This document shows, piece after piece, positions 1-9,128 of a stretch of DNA of 64,000 bases. Location: the NCBI RefSeq assembly GCF_051842935.1, contig NZ_JBPXRR010000001.1, forward strand, positions 2,790,001 to 2,854,000. Direction: 5' to 3'. Numbering within the stretch: position 1 is the first letter of the stretch; every line of letters starts with the position of its first letter. A program made the translations under genes and the position numbers. Origin of the DNA: Pseudalkalibacillus sp051842935. Lineage in GTDB: Bacteria; Bacillota; Bacilli; Bacillales; Fictibacillaceae. The notes beneath the pieces were generated by a model. The model was not told the DNA's origin and did not search any database. It saw nothing but the letters and a program-made list of their open reading frames with translations.

Positions 1-23
1 AAATTCGTTTTAATAATATTCAT
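1..23 (-). CDS. rfbC: dTDP-4-dehydrorhamnose 3,5-epimerase, first codons only (probable)
   Basis: An ATG preceded by GGAGAGGTGAAAT lies 17 nt after the rfbA stop, and seven codons (MNIIKTN) are visible before the window edge. RmlC proteins often begin in a similar way, and rfbC commonly follows rfbA in dTDP-L-rhamnose operons. The assignment rests on this context and the N-terminal residues only. Confidence 0.5.
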
Positions 24-39
24 ATTTCACCTCTCCAAA

Positions 40-918
40 TTAGTATTTGATTTCCCCATTGGCAACTTTTAATAGATATTGACCATACCCTGTTTTTGAA
101 AATAATTCTCCGGATTCCATTAATTGTTCTACGCCGATCCATCCATTTATGTAAGCGACTTCTTCCGGAGCTGCAATTTTAATCCCTTGATGTTCTTCTA
201 CGGTTTGAACAAAGTTCGTAGCTGCTACTAAACTTTCATGTGTACCTGTATCTAACCAAGTAAACCCACGACCTAACAGTTCAACATCCAATTCTCCAGT
301 CGCTAAATAAGCTTCATTAATAGAAGTTATTTCTAATTCTCCACGCACAGAAGGTTTTACGTTTTTTGCAATATCTACTACACGTTGGTCATAAAAATAT
401 AAACCGGTTACAGCATAATTTGATTTAGGTGTTTTCGGCTTTTCTTCAATACTAATTACTTCACCATCATCACCAAATTCAACGACACCAAACCGTTCTG
501 GATTCTGGACATGGTAACCAAACACAGTAGCACCTTTTTCTTTCTTCGCTGCTTGCTGAAGGATTTTTCTCATCCCACTACCATAATAAATATTATCACC
601 TAATATCATGGCAACAGAATCTTCCCCGATAAATTCTTCACCAATTAAAAAAGCTTGAGCGAGTCCATCTGGGCTAGGCTGGACTTTATACTCAAGATTA
701 ATTCCGAATTGAGCGCCATCCCCCAACAAAGATTCAAAGCGAGGAGTGTCCTCCGGCGTAGATATAATTAAAATATCTTTTATGCCTGCAAGCATTAATG
801 TTGAAAGTGGGTAATAAATCATGGGCTTGTCATAGATTGGTAGGAGCTGTTTACTAGTTACCATTGTCAGAGGATATAAACGAGTTCCACTTCCTCCAGC
901 CAGTATTATTCCTTTCAC
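40..918 (-). CDS. rfbA: glucose-1-phosphate thymidylyltransferase RfbA/RmlA
   Basis: Makes dTDP-glucose from dTTP and glucose-1-phosphate, the first step to dTDP-L-rhamnose in the cytoplasm. The 292-aa length is that of the long RmlA class. The nucleotide-binding signature GGSGTRLYPLT is at residues 8-18, followed by the conserved SKQLLPIYDKPM and later GEFEIT-like segment (RGELEITSIN) and LDTGTHESL motifs. The start is GTG with a GAGGGAGA ribosome site upstream; an ATG just before it is out of frame. The gene is separated from cysQ by a GC-rich hairpin, so it probably has its own promoter, and rfbC seems to follow, so rhamnose is likely a component of the same surface polymer. Confidence 0.95.
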   Translation of the reverse strand: MKGIILAGGSGTRLYPLTMVTSKQLLPIYDKPMIYYPLSTLMLAGIKDILIISTPEDTPRFESLLGDGAQFGINLEYKVQPSPDGLAQAFLIGEEFIGEDSVAMILGDNIYYGSGMRKILQQAAKKEKGATVFGYHVQNPERFGVVEFGDDGEVISIEEKPKTPKSNYAVTGLYFYDQRVVDIAKNVKPSVRGELEITSINEAYLATGELDVELLGRGFTWLDTGTHESLVAATNFVQTVEEHQGIKIAAPEEVAYINGWIGVEQLMESGELFSKTGYGQYLLKVANGEIKY

Positions 919-1016
919 ATCGAATCACTCTCCCTCATAACTACATTTTGATGTAAGTTTTAAATTTATTTAAAAGAACATCATGAACAATACAAACATT
1001 TTACAACAATAAATAT

Positions 1017-1043
1017 CCCCCGCAAAGAATCTTTTAGCGGGGG
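1017..1043 (-). terminator. hairpin downstream of cysQ
   Basis: CCCCCGC (1017-1023) and GCGGGGG (1037-1043) form a perfect 7-bp GC stem between cysQ and rfbA. On the minus strand it is followed by only a broken T stretch (ATATTTATTG), so it is a weak intrinsic terminator or an mRNA 3' stabiliser. Confidence 0.5.
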
Positions 1044-1065
1044 AATATATTGATAGATTACGATG

Positions 1066-1869
1066 TTAAGTTGTTACCAAAAACCATCCATTCAATAGAT
1101 CTTCGCGGTTATAGTAGAATCGTTGGTTGTCTTCATACCTTGATACTGTCCCTCCAGCAGCTTCAACAATGGCTTGTCCTGCTCCAGTATCCCACTCCAT
1201 AGTAGGGGCATATCGAGGATAATAGTCAGCTTTTCCTTCTGCAACTAAGCAAAACTTCAAGGAACTTCCAGATGAGACTACTTCAACTTCTCCATGTTTC
1301 GCTTCTAATTCCTTAATGAACGCTTCTGTTTCCTCTGACATATGTGAACGGCTTGCAACAACTCGTGTCACTTGCCGATCTTTTATTTCCGGTAACCGTG
1401 TACTTTTCGAAATTAGATCTCTTTCATCTCGGACTTCTGTTTTGGAAGCATTCTCAAGCTTAAATGAACCTTCACCCACACACCCAAAATAAAACACATC
1501 CAATGCCGGTGCATATATAATACCTATGGATGGGTATTCCCCTTCAATTAGTGCAATATTTACAGTAAATTCACCATTTTTCTTAATGAACTCCTTCGTT
1601 CCATCTAATGGATCTACGAGCCAAAAACGACTCCATTCACGTCGTTCCTCATATGGAATAGCTCTTCCTTCTTCACTTAATACTGGAATGTCAGGGTCAA
1701 TCGCTTTTAAACCTTTCATAATCGACTCATGTGCTTGTTGATCAGCTTGCGTCAATGGAGATTCATCTTCTTTAAACTCTACTTCAAAATCTTGTGCGTA
1801 AACGTCTAAAATTTCCTTTCCAGCCTCTAATGAGGTCCTAAACAAGTCAAACAGATTCAAATCCTTCAC
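1066..1869 (-). CDS. cysQ: 3'(2'),5'-bisphosphate nucleotidase CysQ
   Basis: An inositol-monophosphatase-fold phosphatase that hydrolyses 3'-phosphoadenosine 5'-phosphate (PAP), the by-product of every PAPS-dependent sulfotransferase reaction. Metal-binding motifs are clear: SEEG at residues 65-68, DPLDGTKEF at 86-94 and WDTGAGQA at 226-233. The length of 267 aa is normal. The GTG start follows an AAAAGGCGG ribosome site. It lies downstream of the sulfate permease and the PAPS-synthesis genes, in a locus with two sulfotransferases. This position argues for a role in clearing PAP during polysaccharide sulfation rather than general salt tolerance, though the latter is a known role of the family. 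Confidence 0.92.
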   Translation of the reverse strand: MKDLNLFDLFRTSLEAGKEILDVYAQDFEVEFKEDESPLTQADQQAHESIMKGLKAIDPDIPVLSEEGRAIPYEERREWSRFWLVDPLDGTKEFIKKNGEFTVNIALIEGEYPSIGIIYAPALDVFYFGCVGEGSFKLENASKTEVRDERDLISKSTRLPEIKDRQVTRVVASRSHMSEETEAFIKELEAKHGEVEVVSSGSSLKFCLVAEGKADYYPRYAPTMEWDTGAGQAIVEAAGGTVSRYEDNQRFYYNREDLLNGWFLVTT

Positions 1870-1903
1870 TTCAAAACCGCCTTTTCACCAAATTTTTTAT
1901 TCC

Positions 1904-3682
1904 TTAGAACCAGACCAATCGTACAATCATTACAGATACAATCATAACTAAAATACTTAATGGTGTTCCTACTTTTACATAATCTTTAAACGTATAACCA
2001 CCAGGTCCGTACACGATCAAGTTCGTTTGATAGCCAATCGGTGTAATGAAACTAGCTGAAGCTGCAATTGCAATAATGACTGCAAACCCCATATAGGATA
2101 CATCTAGAGATGAAGCAATTTCTAATCCAATTGGTAGCATCAAGACCGCGGCTGCACTATTCGTAATCAATTCAGTAAATAAATTCGTCAAAACATAGAC
2201 AAGTAAAAGAACAACAAAAATTCCTAACGGCTCTCCAAATGCAAGCATTCCTTTCGCCATAAATGCCGCCAATCCGCTTTCCTTCATAGCTGCTCCAACT
2301 CCAAAGGCACTTGCAATCAACAAAAGGACATCAAACTGGATATATTTCTTGGCTTCCTCTGGTGTAATCATTTTCGTTATAATCAATATGAATACGGCCA
2401 AAGCCATAGCTTTGAACATAGTTAAAACCCCGAAAGTTACAAGAAGAATCATTGCTATTAATAATCCAATGTTAAACCAGCCTTTCCTTCCATCTTCATG
2501 TAATTTGGAAGGTGTGTCGAGAGAAGATACGACATAAAAGTCACTGGATTGTTGGTACTTCCGTATAAAATCTGAGCCAGCAAGGAGTAACAATGTATCC
2601 CCTGGACGAAGTACGATCTCACCAATCTTGCTCTTAATCCGTTCATTATTACGGTGTACAGCAATGACACCAGCATCAAATTTTGAGCGGAACTGTGATT
2701 GCTTAATCGACTTTGTTAACAATGAGGACTGATGGGATACAACCGCTTCTACCAATTGGACATCCCCATTTTTCAAATCATCTAACTCAAGATCAGAGCC
2801 CGTTTCAAGGGATAACCCTTTGATATTTTGCAGATCCGCAATAGTTGAAATTAACCCGGTAAAAATCAAGCGATCTCCTGATTGAATTATTGTGGTTGAT
2901 CGTACTGGGGAGATCCTCTCTTGCTTACGGATAATTTCAATCAAATATAGACCTTTCAAATCTCTTAAACCTGCTTTTTGGACCGATTGATTCAAATAGG
3001 CAAAGTCCGGATGCACGATCATCTCTGCAATATATTCCCTTGAATCCGCTAAAACTTGTTTGCGGAATCCTAGATGATCAGGCAGGATCCGGTACCCTAC
3101 AGTAAACAAATAGATGAAACCAATGATCGTTATGGGAATTCCGACTATAGCAAGTTGGAACAGTGTAAAACCTTCTACGCCATAACTAATCAGCAAACCA
3201 TGTACAACCAGGTTTGTGGAAGTCCCCATTAAGGTAATTGTGCCTCCCAAAATCGTTACATACGATAAGGGAATTAAGATTTTAGAAGGGGCTATCCCAC
3301 GCTCTTCACACCAATTTTTCAGTATCGGCGTAAAGGTAACGACAATTGGGGTATTGTTTAAAAAGGCTGAAAAAAATGGAAGTGGTACAAAAAATCGAAG
3401 CATCGAACCTTTAAAACTTTTGCTTTTATTCAACCATTTCTGCATGATTTGATTAATGATGCCATGCTTTTGGACCGCTCCAGCCACTATGAATAATAAG
3501 GCTACCGTCAACATCCCCTCATTCGAAAAACCTTTAAGAGCCTCTTCAGGGGTTAACAGCCCTGTAATTAAAAAGATTACCAACACTGAGAAAACAATCA
3601 TGTCTGGACGAGCCAACTCAAGGAGTAGGGCCACAAACATGCCAATAATCACGACTAATACAAAAATCATTTCTAATGACAT
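1904..3682 (-). CDS. SLC13/DASS-type sulfate permease with two RCK_C domains
   Basis: A membrane transporter of 592 aa. Two hydrophobic halves (roughly residues 1-200 and 400-592) flank a soluble middle with two TrkA-C/RCK_C-like units, each containing an LxxGDxLxxxG-type pattern (SGDRLIFTG and PGDTLLLLAG). The DASS signature NNTPIVV and the later TNSAAAVLMLPI match the Na+/dicarboxylate-sulfate carrier family. This RCK-containing subgroup includes putative sulfate transporters (SAC1/SLT-like). The position downstream of cysD-cysNC and before cysQ makes sulfate the likely substrate. A strong terminator hairpin lies only 25 nt before its start codon, leaving no room for a separate promoter. 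Confidence 0.85.
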   Translation of the reverse strand: MSLEMIFVLVVIIGMFVALLLELARPDMIVFSVLVIFLITGLLTPEEALKGFSNEGMLTVALLFIVAGAVQKHGIINQIMQKWLNKSKSFKGSMLRFFVPLPFFSAFLNNTPIVVTFTPILKNWCEERGIAPSKILIPLSYVTILGGTITLMGTSTNLVVHGLLISYGVEGFTLFQLAIVGIPITIIGFIYLFTVGYRILPDHLGFRKQVLADSREYIAEMIVHPDFAYLNQSVQKAGLRDLKGLYLIEIIRKQERISPVRSTTIIQSGDRLIFTGLISTIADLQNIKGLSLETGSDLELDDLKNGDVQLVEAVVSHQSSLLTKSIKQSQFRSKFDAGVIAVHRNNERIKSKIGEIVLRPGDTLLLLAGSDFIRKYQQSSDFYVVSSLDTPSKLHEDGRKGWFNIGLLIAMILLVTFGVLTMFKAMALAVFILIITKMITPEEAKKYIQFDVLLLIASAFGVGAAMKESGLAAFMAKGMLAFGEPLGIFVVLLLVYVLTNLFTELITNSAAAVLMLPIGLEIASSLDVSYMGFAVIIAIAASASFITPIGYQTNLIVYGPGGYTFKDYVKVGTPLSILVMIVSVMIVRLVWF

Positions 3683-3707
3683 GGGAAAGTCGTTCCTTCC
3701 AATCCTG

Positions 3708-3742
3708 TAAAAAAGCTACTACCAAAAACTGATAGTAGCTTT
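3708..3742 (-). terminator. intrinsic terminator between cysNC and the sulfate permease
   Basis: On the minus strand AAAGCTACTA pairs with TAGTAGCTTT and the stem extends inward (ACTATCA with TGGTAGT), followed directly by a TTTTTT run. It is a textbook rho-independent terminator inside the presumed cys operon, so expression of permease and cysQ would depend on read-through. Confidence 0.75.
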
Positions 3743-3749
3743 ACAAATT

Positions 3750-5576
3750 TTAGTCAAGATACTTCATGATTTGATCGACAACATAGTCAGTTGCTTCATC
3801 TAATGAATATCGGCTTGTATCGATTTCAATTTCTGGATCGACAGGTGTTTCATACGGGCTAGAAATACCTGTGAAGTTCGGGATTTCTCCTGCACGTGCT
3901 TTCTTATACAAACCTTTCACATCGCGCTTTTCACACTCTTCAAGCGGAGTACTCACATAAATTTCAACATATTCTTCTCCAATGATTTCTCGTGCGTTTT
4001 GACGATCACTTTCATAAGGAGAGATAAATGAAGTCAAAGTAATCAGTCCTGCATCATTCATCAATTTAGCAACTTCGGAAATACGACGGATGTTTTCCAC
4101 TCGGTCATTTTCTTTGAATCCAAGGTTTTTGTTCAATCCATGACGTACATTGTCGCCATCCAAAAGCATTGTGTGATGACCCATGGATACCAATCGTTTT
4201 TCAACTGCATTCGCAAGGGTTGATTTACCTGATCCCGAAAGTCCTGTAAACCAAAGTGTCAAAGGTTTTTGACCTTTTTGTTGTGAACGGATTTCTCTTG
4301 TGATGTCTGTCTCTTGCCATTTGACATTCGTAGAGCGACGAAGATCATGCTCAATAACCCCACACGCAGAAGTCATATTCGTGACTCGATCAATTAAGAT
4401 CAGTCCACCGAGTGCTTCATTATTTTCGAATTTATCAAATACCATGTTCTCAGATAATGAAATATCACATTCAACCAATTCGTTTTTATATACTTGTTCA
4501 GCGGGAACTTGTTTTCCAGTATTGATATCAATCTTATGTTTAATTGACATCACCGTACCAGGTAGAACCTTGGTGCCGACTTTCACCAAATAGTTTCTAC
4601 CAGGAACGAGCTTGGTATCATCCATCCAAAGAATCGTTGCCGTAAACATGTCCGTTACGTTAATATTCTCAGAAGTAGTTAGTACGTTTCCTCGAGAAAC
4701 ATCAACTTCACGGTCTAGCTGAACGGTAACCGGCTGTCCATTAACACCCTTATCGGATTCTTGATCACCTACCAAGAGGCTTTTTACTTTTGCTCTTTCA
4801 TTACTAGGTAGAGTAATGACTTCATCTCCCACAGAAACGGTTCCAGCCTCAACTTGTCCCTGGAATCCTCGGAATGAATGGTTCGGTCGACTTACGCGTT
4901 GAACCGGCATGACAAAATGATCTTGTTCATTCTCTTTCGTAACATCTACATTCTCTAAATACGGTAAAAGTGGTAGGTCTTTATACCAAAGCGTATTTTC
5001 TGATTTTTTCGTGATGTTATCTCCTTCAGTAGCTGAAACAGGAATGACTTGAATGCTTTCCAAGTTAAAACCATGTGTCATTTGCATGAAGTCTTTTTTG
5101 ATTTCTTCAAATCGATTTTGGTCAAAATCAATCAAGTCCATTTTGTTGACTGCTAAGACGAGGTGTCGAATTCCCATTAAGGAACAAATACGCGCATGAC
5201 GTTTCGTTTGAGTGATGACACCCTTTGTCGCATCCACAAGAATAATAGCTAGATCAGCAAAAGATGCACCGACCGCCATATTACGTGTATATTCTTCATG
5301 TCCAGGCGTATCGGCAACAATAAAGGAACGGTTATCGGTTGTAAAATAGCGATACGCAACATCAATTGTAATACCTTGTTCTCTCTCTGCCATTAAGCCA
5401 TCGAGAAGAAGGGAATAATCGATTTCACCACCACGACTACCAACTTTACTATCTAGTTCTAACGCTTTTTCTTGATCTGCAAACAATAGCTTTGCATCAT
5501 AAAGCATGTGTCCAATCAGAGTTGATTTTCCGTCGTCCACGCTTCCACATGTAATAAATTTCAATAGACCTTTCAT
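3750..5576 (-). CDS. cysNC: bifunctional sulfate adenylyltransferase subunit 1 / APS kinase (CysN-CysC fusion, NodQ-type)
   Basis: With CysD it converts sulfate and ATP to APS at the expense of GTP, then its C-terminal kinase domain phosphorylates APS to PAPS, the universal sulfuryl donor. The GTPase P-loop GSVDDGKST is at residues 11-19 and DTPGHEEY starts near 89; the APS-kinase P-loop GLSGSGKST is near residue 445, followed by DGDNVRHGLN and FISPYESDRQ. I chose the ATG at 5576 (608 aa) because it is 1 nt after the cysD stop, has an AGAGGGGT ribosome site inside cysD, and begins at the conserved MKGLLKFIT; a longer frame to 5690 only overlaps cysD. Many Bacillus use Sat plus separate CysC, so the NodQ-like fusion stands out. 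Confidence 0.95.
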   Translation of the reverse strand: MKGLLKFITCGSVDDGKSTLIGHMLYDAKLLFADQEKALELDSKVGSRGGEIDYSLLLDGLMAEREQGITIDVAYRYFTTDNRSFIVADTPGHEEYTRNMAVGASFADLAIILVDATKGVITQTKRHARICSLMGIRHLVLAVNKMDLIDFDQNRFEEIKKDFMQMTHGFNLESIQVIPVSATEGDNITKKSENTLWYKDLPLLPYLENVDVTKENEQDHFVMPVQRVSRPNHSFRGFQGQVEAGTVSVGDEVITLPSNERAKVKSLLVGDQESDKGVNGQPVTVQLDREVDVSRGNVLTTSENINVTDMFTATILWMDDTKLVPGRNYLVKVGTKVLPGTVMSIKHKIDINTGKQVPAEQVYKNELVECDISLSENMVFDKFENNEALGGLILIDRVTNMTSACGVIEHDLRRSTNVKWQETDITREIRSQQKGQKPLTLWFTGLSGSGKSTLANAVEKRLVSMGHHTMLLDGDNVRHGLNKNLGFKENDRVENIRRISEVAKLMNDAGLITLTSFISPYESDRQNAREIIGEEYVEIYVSTPLEECEKRDVKGLYKKARAGEIPNFTGISSPYETPVDPEIEIDTSRYSLDEATDYVVDQIMKYLD

Positions 5577-5577
5577 T

Positions 5578-6477
5578 TTAGAAATACCCCTCTCGCTTAC
5601 GTCTTTCCATGCTGGCAGCGGCCTCTTGGTCAATGACACGACTTGTACGCTCTGATGAAACCGCTCCAAGCGTCTCTTCAATAATTTCATCTAAAGTATC
5701 TGCTTCAGATTCTACTCCGCCAGTAAGAGGGTAACAGCCTAATGTACGGAAACGGACTTTCTTCATTTCCACCTTTTCATCCGGCTCTAATTGCATACGG
5801 TCATCATCGACCATTACGATGTTCCCATCACGGTAGACAACCGGTCTTTCTTTTGCAAAATATAAAGGTACAATATCAATATTTTCTCTGCGAATATATT
5901 GCCAAATATCTTTTTCTGTCCAGTTTGAAAGTGGGAAGACACGCATGCTTTCCCCTTTATTGATTCGTGTGTTATACAGCTTCCACATTTCTGGTTTCTG
6001 GTTCTTCGGATCCCAAGCATGGTTTTTGTTACGGAAGGAGAAAACACGCTCTTTCGCACGTGATTTCTCTTCATCTCGTCGGCCTCCACCAAAAGCAGCC
6101 GTGAACCCATATTTATCTAATGCTTCCTTCAATGCTTGCGTTTTCATTATATCCGTATATGCTGAACCATGCTCGAACGGGTTGATTCCTTGTTCGACAC
6201 CTTCTTGATTAATATGTTCAATCATTTCAATTCCAAGTTCCTTGGCTCTAAGATCTCGGAACTCAATCATTTCCTTGAACTTCCATGTGGTGTTGATATG
6301 CATGAATGGAAACGGTGGTTTTTCAGGATAGAAAGCTTTCATAGCAAGGTGCAGCATAACAGAGCTGTCCTTACCGATTGAATAGAGCATAACCGGATTT
6401 TCACATTCTGCAGCTACTTCTCGTATAATATAGATTGCTTCAGCCTCGAGTTGATCGAGGTGTGTTAATTCCTTCAT
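5578..6477 (-). CDS. cysD: sulfate adenylyltransferase subunit 2 CysD
   Basis: The catalytic PP-loop subunit of the CysDN ATP sulfurylase. The SIGKDSS pyrophosphate loop is at residues 33-39, and GGGRRDEEKSRAKERVFSFR and TEKDIWQYIRRENI are typical of CysD/NodP. The ATG at 6477 gives 299 aa, the usual length, and has a GGGGGT ribosome site; an upstream TTG at 6510 would add 11 unconserved residues. It is the first gene of the sulfate-activation unit, with a promoter and inverted repeat about 60 nt upstream. No cysH, sulfite reductase or siroheme gene follows, which points away from cysteine synthesis and towards PAPS supply for the sulfotransferases. Confidence 0.95.
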   Translation of the reverse strand: MKELTHLDQLEAEAIYIIREVAAECENPVMLYSIGKDSSVMLHLAMKAFYPEKPPFPFMHINTTWKFKEMIEFRDLRAKELGIEMIEHINQEGVEQGINPFEHGSAYTDIMKTQALKEALDKYGFTAAFGGGRRDEEKSRAKERVFSFRNKNHAWDPKNQKPEMWKLYNTRINKGESMRVFPLSNWTEKDIWQYIRRENIDIVPLYFAKERPVVYRDGNIVMVDDDRMQLEPDEKVEMKKVRFRTLGCYPLTGGVESEADTLDEIIEETLGAVSSERTSRVIDQEAAASMERRKREGYF

Positions 6478-6534
6478 GGTGATGTACCCCCTTCTATTAG
6501 TCTTCTCCAATGTTAATAATTCACCACTTATAAA

Positions 6535-6571
6535 TATACTGTAGTATAAAAATCCGATATAATTATGTTAA
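6535..6571 (-). promoter_or_regulatory. cysD promoter with an inverted repeat over the -10 box
   Basis: Reading the minus strand, TTAACA (6566-6571) and TATACT (6543-6548) are separated by exactly 17 nt, a good sigma-A promoter. TATACT and AGTATA form an inverted repeat with a 2-nt centre (6535-6548) that overlaps the -10 box, so a dimeric repressor is plausible. Its identity is unknown. Confidence 0.55.
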
Positions 6572-6715
6572 TGCATTAAATTATTTATAAAATCTCCATA
6601 AGAAAAATACACTAATTAAATTTTCTCTATAGTAAAGTAGGAATCCAATAAATCTTATATCCTTTAGAATCTCGATTAATAATTTTTCTATTGATTAATT
6701 AAAAAGACGTTCAAC

Positions 6716-7636
6716 TTACCAATCATCCTCTTTATAAAAGTTTTTGGATAAAGTATTTGTACGATCTTTTATATAGCTAATTTCTTCAGCTGATAAGTTT
6801 TGTTTCCACCGTTTTGTATTTTTAGCACTATTTCTTTTTAATACATGAACTTTATTACTTGTTGGATCTGAAGGGTTCGAAAATCCAGTGTAATCTTTTA
6901 TAGTTCTCTCAACTTTTTTATTAAAATCAAGGTCGGCTAATTGATATAAATATGTGAAACTATCTATCGGATTTTCAGAAATTTGTTCGTGTGTCATACA
7001 TATCATTGAAGGATTGTTTTCAAGATATTGCAGTAATACCCCATATAAACTATTCCATAATAAACATCCTTCTTCTAAAATGGTTAGATTGTCGAGATCC
7101 CTATATTCTAAGAAAACATTAAGATACTTTTCATATAAAATTTCTTGTTTGGTAAAATGATTAAAATCAAATCTCCAATTTAATCTCTTTAAGCTACTAA
7201 TGAAAGCTGCAGGATGCCTCACCAAAATTATTACATCCATATCAAATTCTCTGTGTAACCATTCACTCATAAAACATGCTATTGGATCCTTAATTAACAA
7301 TCTTTTTACTTTTGGATTTATAAAATGTGCCTTATACTGTAAAGATGATTTCGACCCAATTAGCTTCCGAATATTAGATTTAATATTCGAACTATTACTT
7401 TTATTTTTTTTGTATTTGGCCTTACCATTTAATAAATCGTTTACCATTCTCTTGTATTTATCTTGGTTAATCGTCAGGTGATCAACATAAGGAAACCAAT
7501 TTTCGACTCCTTTTATCCCAAAATTGTAGTTAAATGGTTCAGAAACGTATCCTATATCATGGTTAATTGATAACATTTTGCCAACAAATGTGCTTCCACT
7601 TCTATGACTACCAGTAACTAAAATGTTTTTATCCAT
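6716..7636 (-). CDS. PAPS-dependent sulfotransferase, polysaccharide-modifying (first of two)
   Basis: Predicted to move a sulfuryl group from PAPS to a sugar hydroxyl. The 5'-phosphosulfate loop GSHRSGST is at residues 9-16, and the 3'-phosphate-binding segment VRHPAAFISSLKR lies mid-protein, as in the Sulfotransfer family. The ATG at 7636 (306 aa) has AGGAAGG upstream; a TTG three codons earlier is less likely. It is the last gene of the polysaccharide operon, after wzx and wzy and just before the promoter of cysD-cysNC. The acceptor cannot be read from sequence. The gene shares the AT-rich composition of the neighbouring glycosyltransferase cassette. Confidence 0.85.
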   Translation of the reverse strand: MDKNILVTGSHRSGSTFVGKMLSINHDIGYVSEPFNYNFGIKGVENWFPYVDHLTINQDKYKRMVNDLLNGKAKYKKNKSNSSNIKSNIRKLIGSKSSLQYKAHFINPKVKRLLIKDPIACFMSEWLHREFDMDVIILVRHPAAFISSLKRLNWRFDFNHFTKQEILYEKYLNVFLEYRDLDNLTILEEGCLLWNSLYGVLLQYLENNPSMICMTHEQISENPIDSFTYLYQLADLDFNKKVERTIKDYTGFSNPSDPTSNKVHVLKRNSAKNTKRWKQNLSAEEISYIKDRTNTLSKNFYKEDDW

Positions 7637-7718
7637 AAGAAACAACCTTCCTAAATAATAATTGGTTTACTATCAATAATTCATCTATTAATAGTAAAAC
7701 TCCTATGAAAGCACTTTA

Positions 7719-9128
7719 CTATGAAGTCTTTAGAATTAAAATTTTCTTCACCATATGGCTTAATAACTTCCTGTAAATAACTCCTAAAATTATTAGATAT
7801 AAAATGTAAATAAGAAGTCCAATGTATAAATTAGGAATCTGAGTTGTCAATAAAAAACCAAATATAATAACAATATCAAGAAATCTATTAGAAAATGACC
7901 AGTTACATTTCTTTTTTATAATCCATTCAGAATAGTAAATCCAAATAACATAGCAGATTACCCAAGAAACAACAATTGAGATGATATTTTCGAAAACTTT
8001 ATAAGAAAGAATAGTTACACTTACGCAGAATATCAACCCCAAAAGATTATTTACTAGTAACCATTTTTCTAACCTTAGTGTTTTATAAAATGTAGTTAAA
8101 ACTATATTACTTTTAGCCTGATAGATCATTATCGGATATAAACAATATAAGTAATCAAGAATTGGTGAAAATTTTGGCAAATATAACCCAATAATTATAT
8201 TTGCTGGAAAGTACGTACAAAGAAATAAAGCACCTAATATTATTACAAATTGGTTTAACATAATATTTAGTGACTGATACTTTTCACTATCAATCTTTCT
8301 TAACAGTGGATATAAAACTGCAGATACCGCCATTACAACCTGCAAAATAATTGATAGTATGGAAATTGCAAAAGAATATAAACCAAACTCTTCTATGCCC
8401 ATATATTTATCCACAACTATTCTAGTATAACTGAGTAAAAACATAGATAAAATCGCAGATATTGTTAATGGGAGACCAGTTCGTATATTTTCAATAGATT
8501 GTGATATACACTCCCCAATTGGAGTAGCCCTCCCAAATACAATATCTTTTGATGTTGAAATACTATAAAAAACAACTAAGACACGAGAAATTACATTTAC
8601 TATTATATAAATTTTATAGTTGGTTATAGGCATAAAGAACATGGGTATTATTGAAACAGCAAATATTAATCTGTTCAATACGGTAGCCCATGAATAGTAG
8701 TTAAACCTTGATGATATCTGATTAACATGAATAAAAAATCCATTAATATTAAATAAAATTATATTTAAACATACAAATACTAATACAAATGCTCTATCAG
8801 GATCATCTATGGTAATAGCTATAAAACTAATTAAAAAAAATGCCATTATCATAGACAAAAATAATACTATCCTGAAGTACGTTCTAAATAATCCTTTATC
8901 TAGAGCATTGTAGTCTATACCAGCATATCTTAAATGAATCCCATCAGCAAAGCCAATCATGAATAAACCTACATATCCGCTATAAAAAAAATATAATTGC
9001 CAATAACCATATTCTTCTACAGAAAGTTTTATTGGTAACAAAAAGGTGATTACCATCCCTAAAAGCAATCCTAAACCATTCGAAAAAAGAACCCTGATAA
9101 AGTCTTTGGTGCTTCTTTTATTCAGCAT
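7719..9128 (-). CDS. Wzx-like polysaccharide repeat-unit flippase
   Basis: A 469-aa, almost wholly hydrophobic protein with about 12-14 predicted membrane spans, starting with the KDFIRVLFSNGLGLLLGM pattern common in MATE/MOP-type oligosaccharide exporters. Such proteins flip undecaprenyl-PP-linked repeat units to the outer face. Its ATG directly abuts the stop of the upstream Wzy-like gene, so the two are translationally coupled. Sequence conservation in this family is poor, so the call rests on length, topology and position between polymerase and sulfotransferase. Confidence 0.82.
   Translation of the reverse strand: MLNKRSTKDFIRVLFSNGLGLLLGMVITFLLPIKLSVEEYGYWQLYFFYSGYVGLFMIGFADGIHLRYAGIDYNALDKGLFRTYFRIVLFLSMIMAFFLISFIAITIDDPDRAFVLVFVCLNIILFNINGFFIHVNQISSRFNYYSWATVLNRLIFAVSIIPMFFMPITNYKIYIIVNVISRVLVVFYSISTSKDIVFGRATPIGECISQSIENIRTGLPLTISAILSMFLLSYTRIVVDKYMGIEEFGLYSFAISILSIILQVVMAVSAVLYPLLRKIDSEKYQSLNIMLNQFVIILGALFLCTYFPANIIIGLYLPKFSPILDYLYCLYPIMIYQAKSNIVLTTFYKTLRLEKWLLVNNLLGLIFCVSVTILSYKVFENIISIVVSWVICYVIWIYYSEWIIKKKCNWSFSNRFLDIVIIFGFLLTTQIPNLYIGLLIYILYLIILGVIYRKLLSHMVKKILILKTS

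Noticed and set aside
5577..5690. Longer cysNC start overlapping cysD
   Set aside because: The extra 38 residues are unconserved in form, whereas ATG 5576 has a ribosome site and matches the family start.
1066..6477. Assimilatory sulfate reduction operon
   Set aside because: No PAPS/APS reductase, sulfite reductase or siroheme gene, while two sulfotransferases and a PAP phosphatase are nearby.
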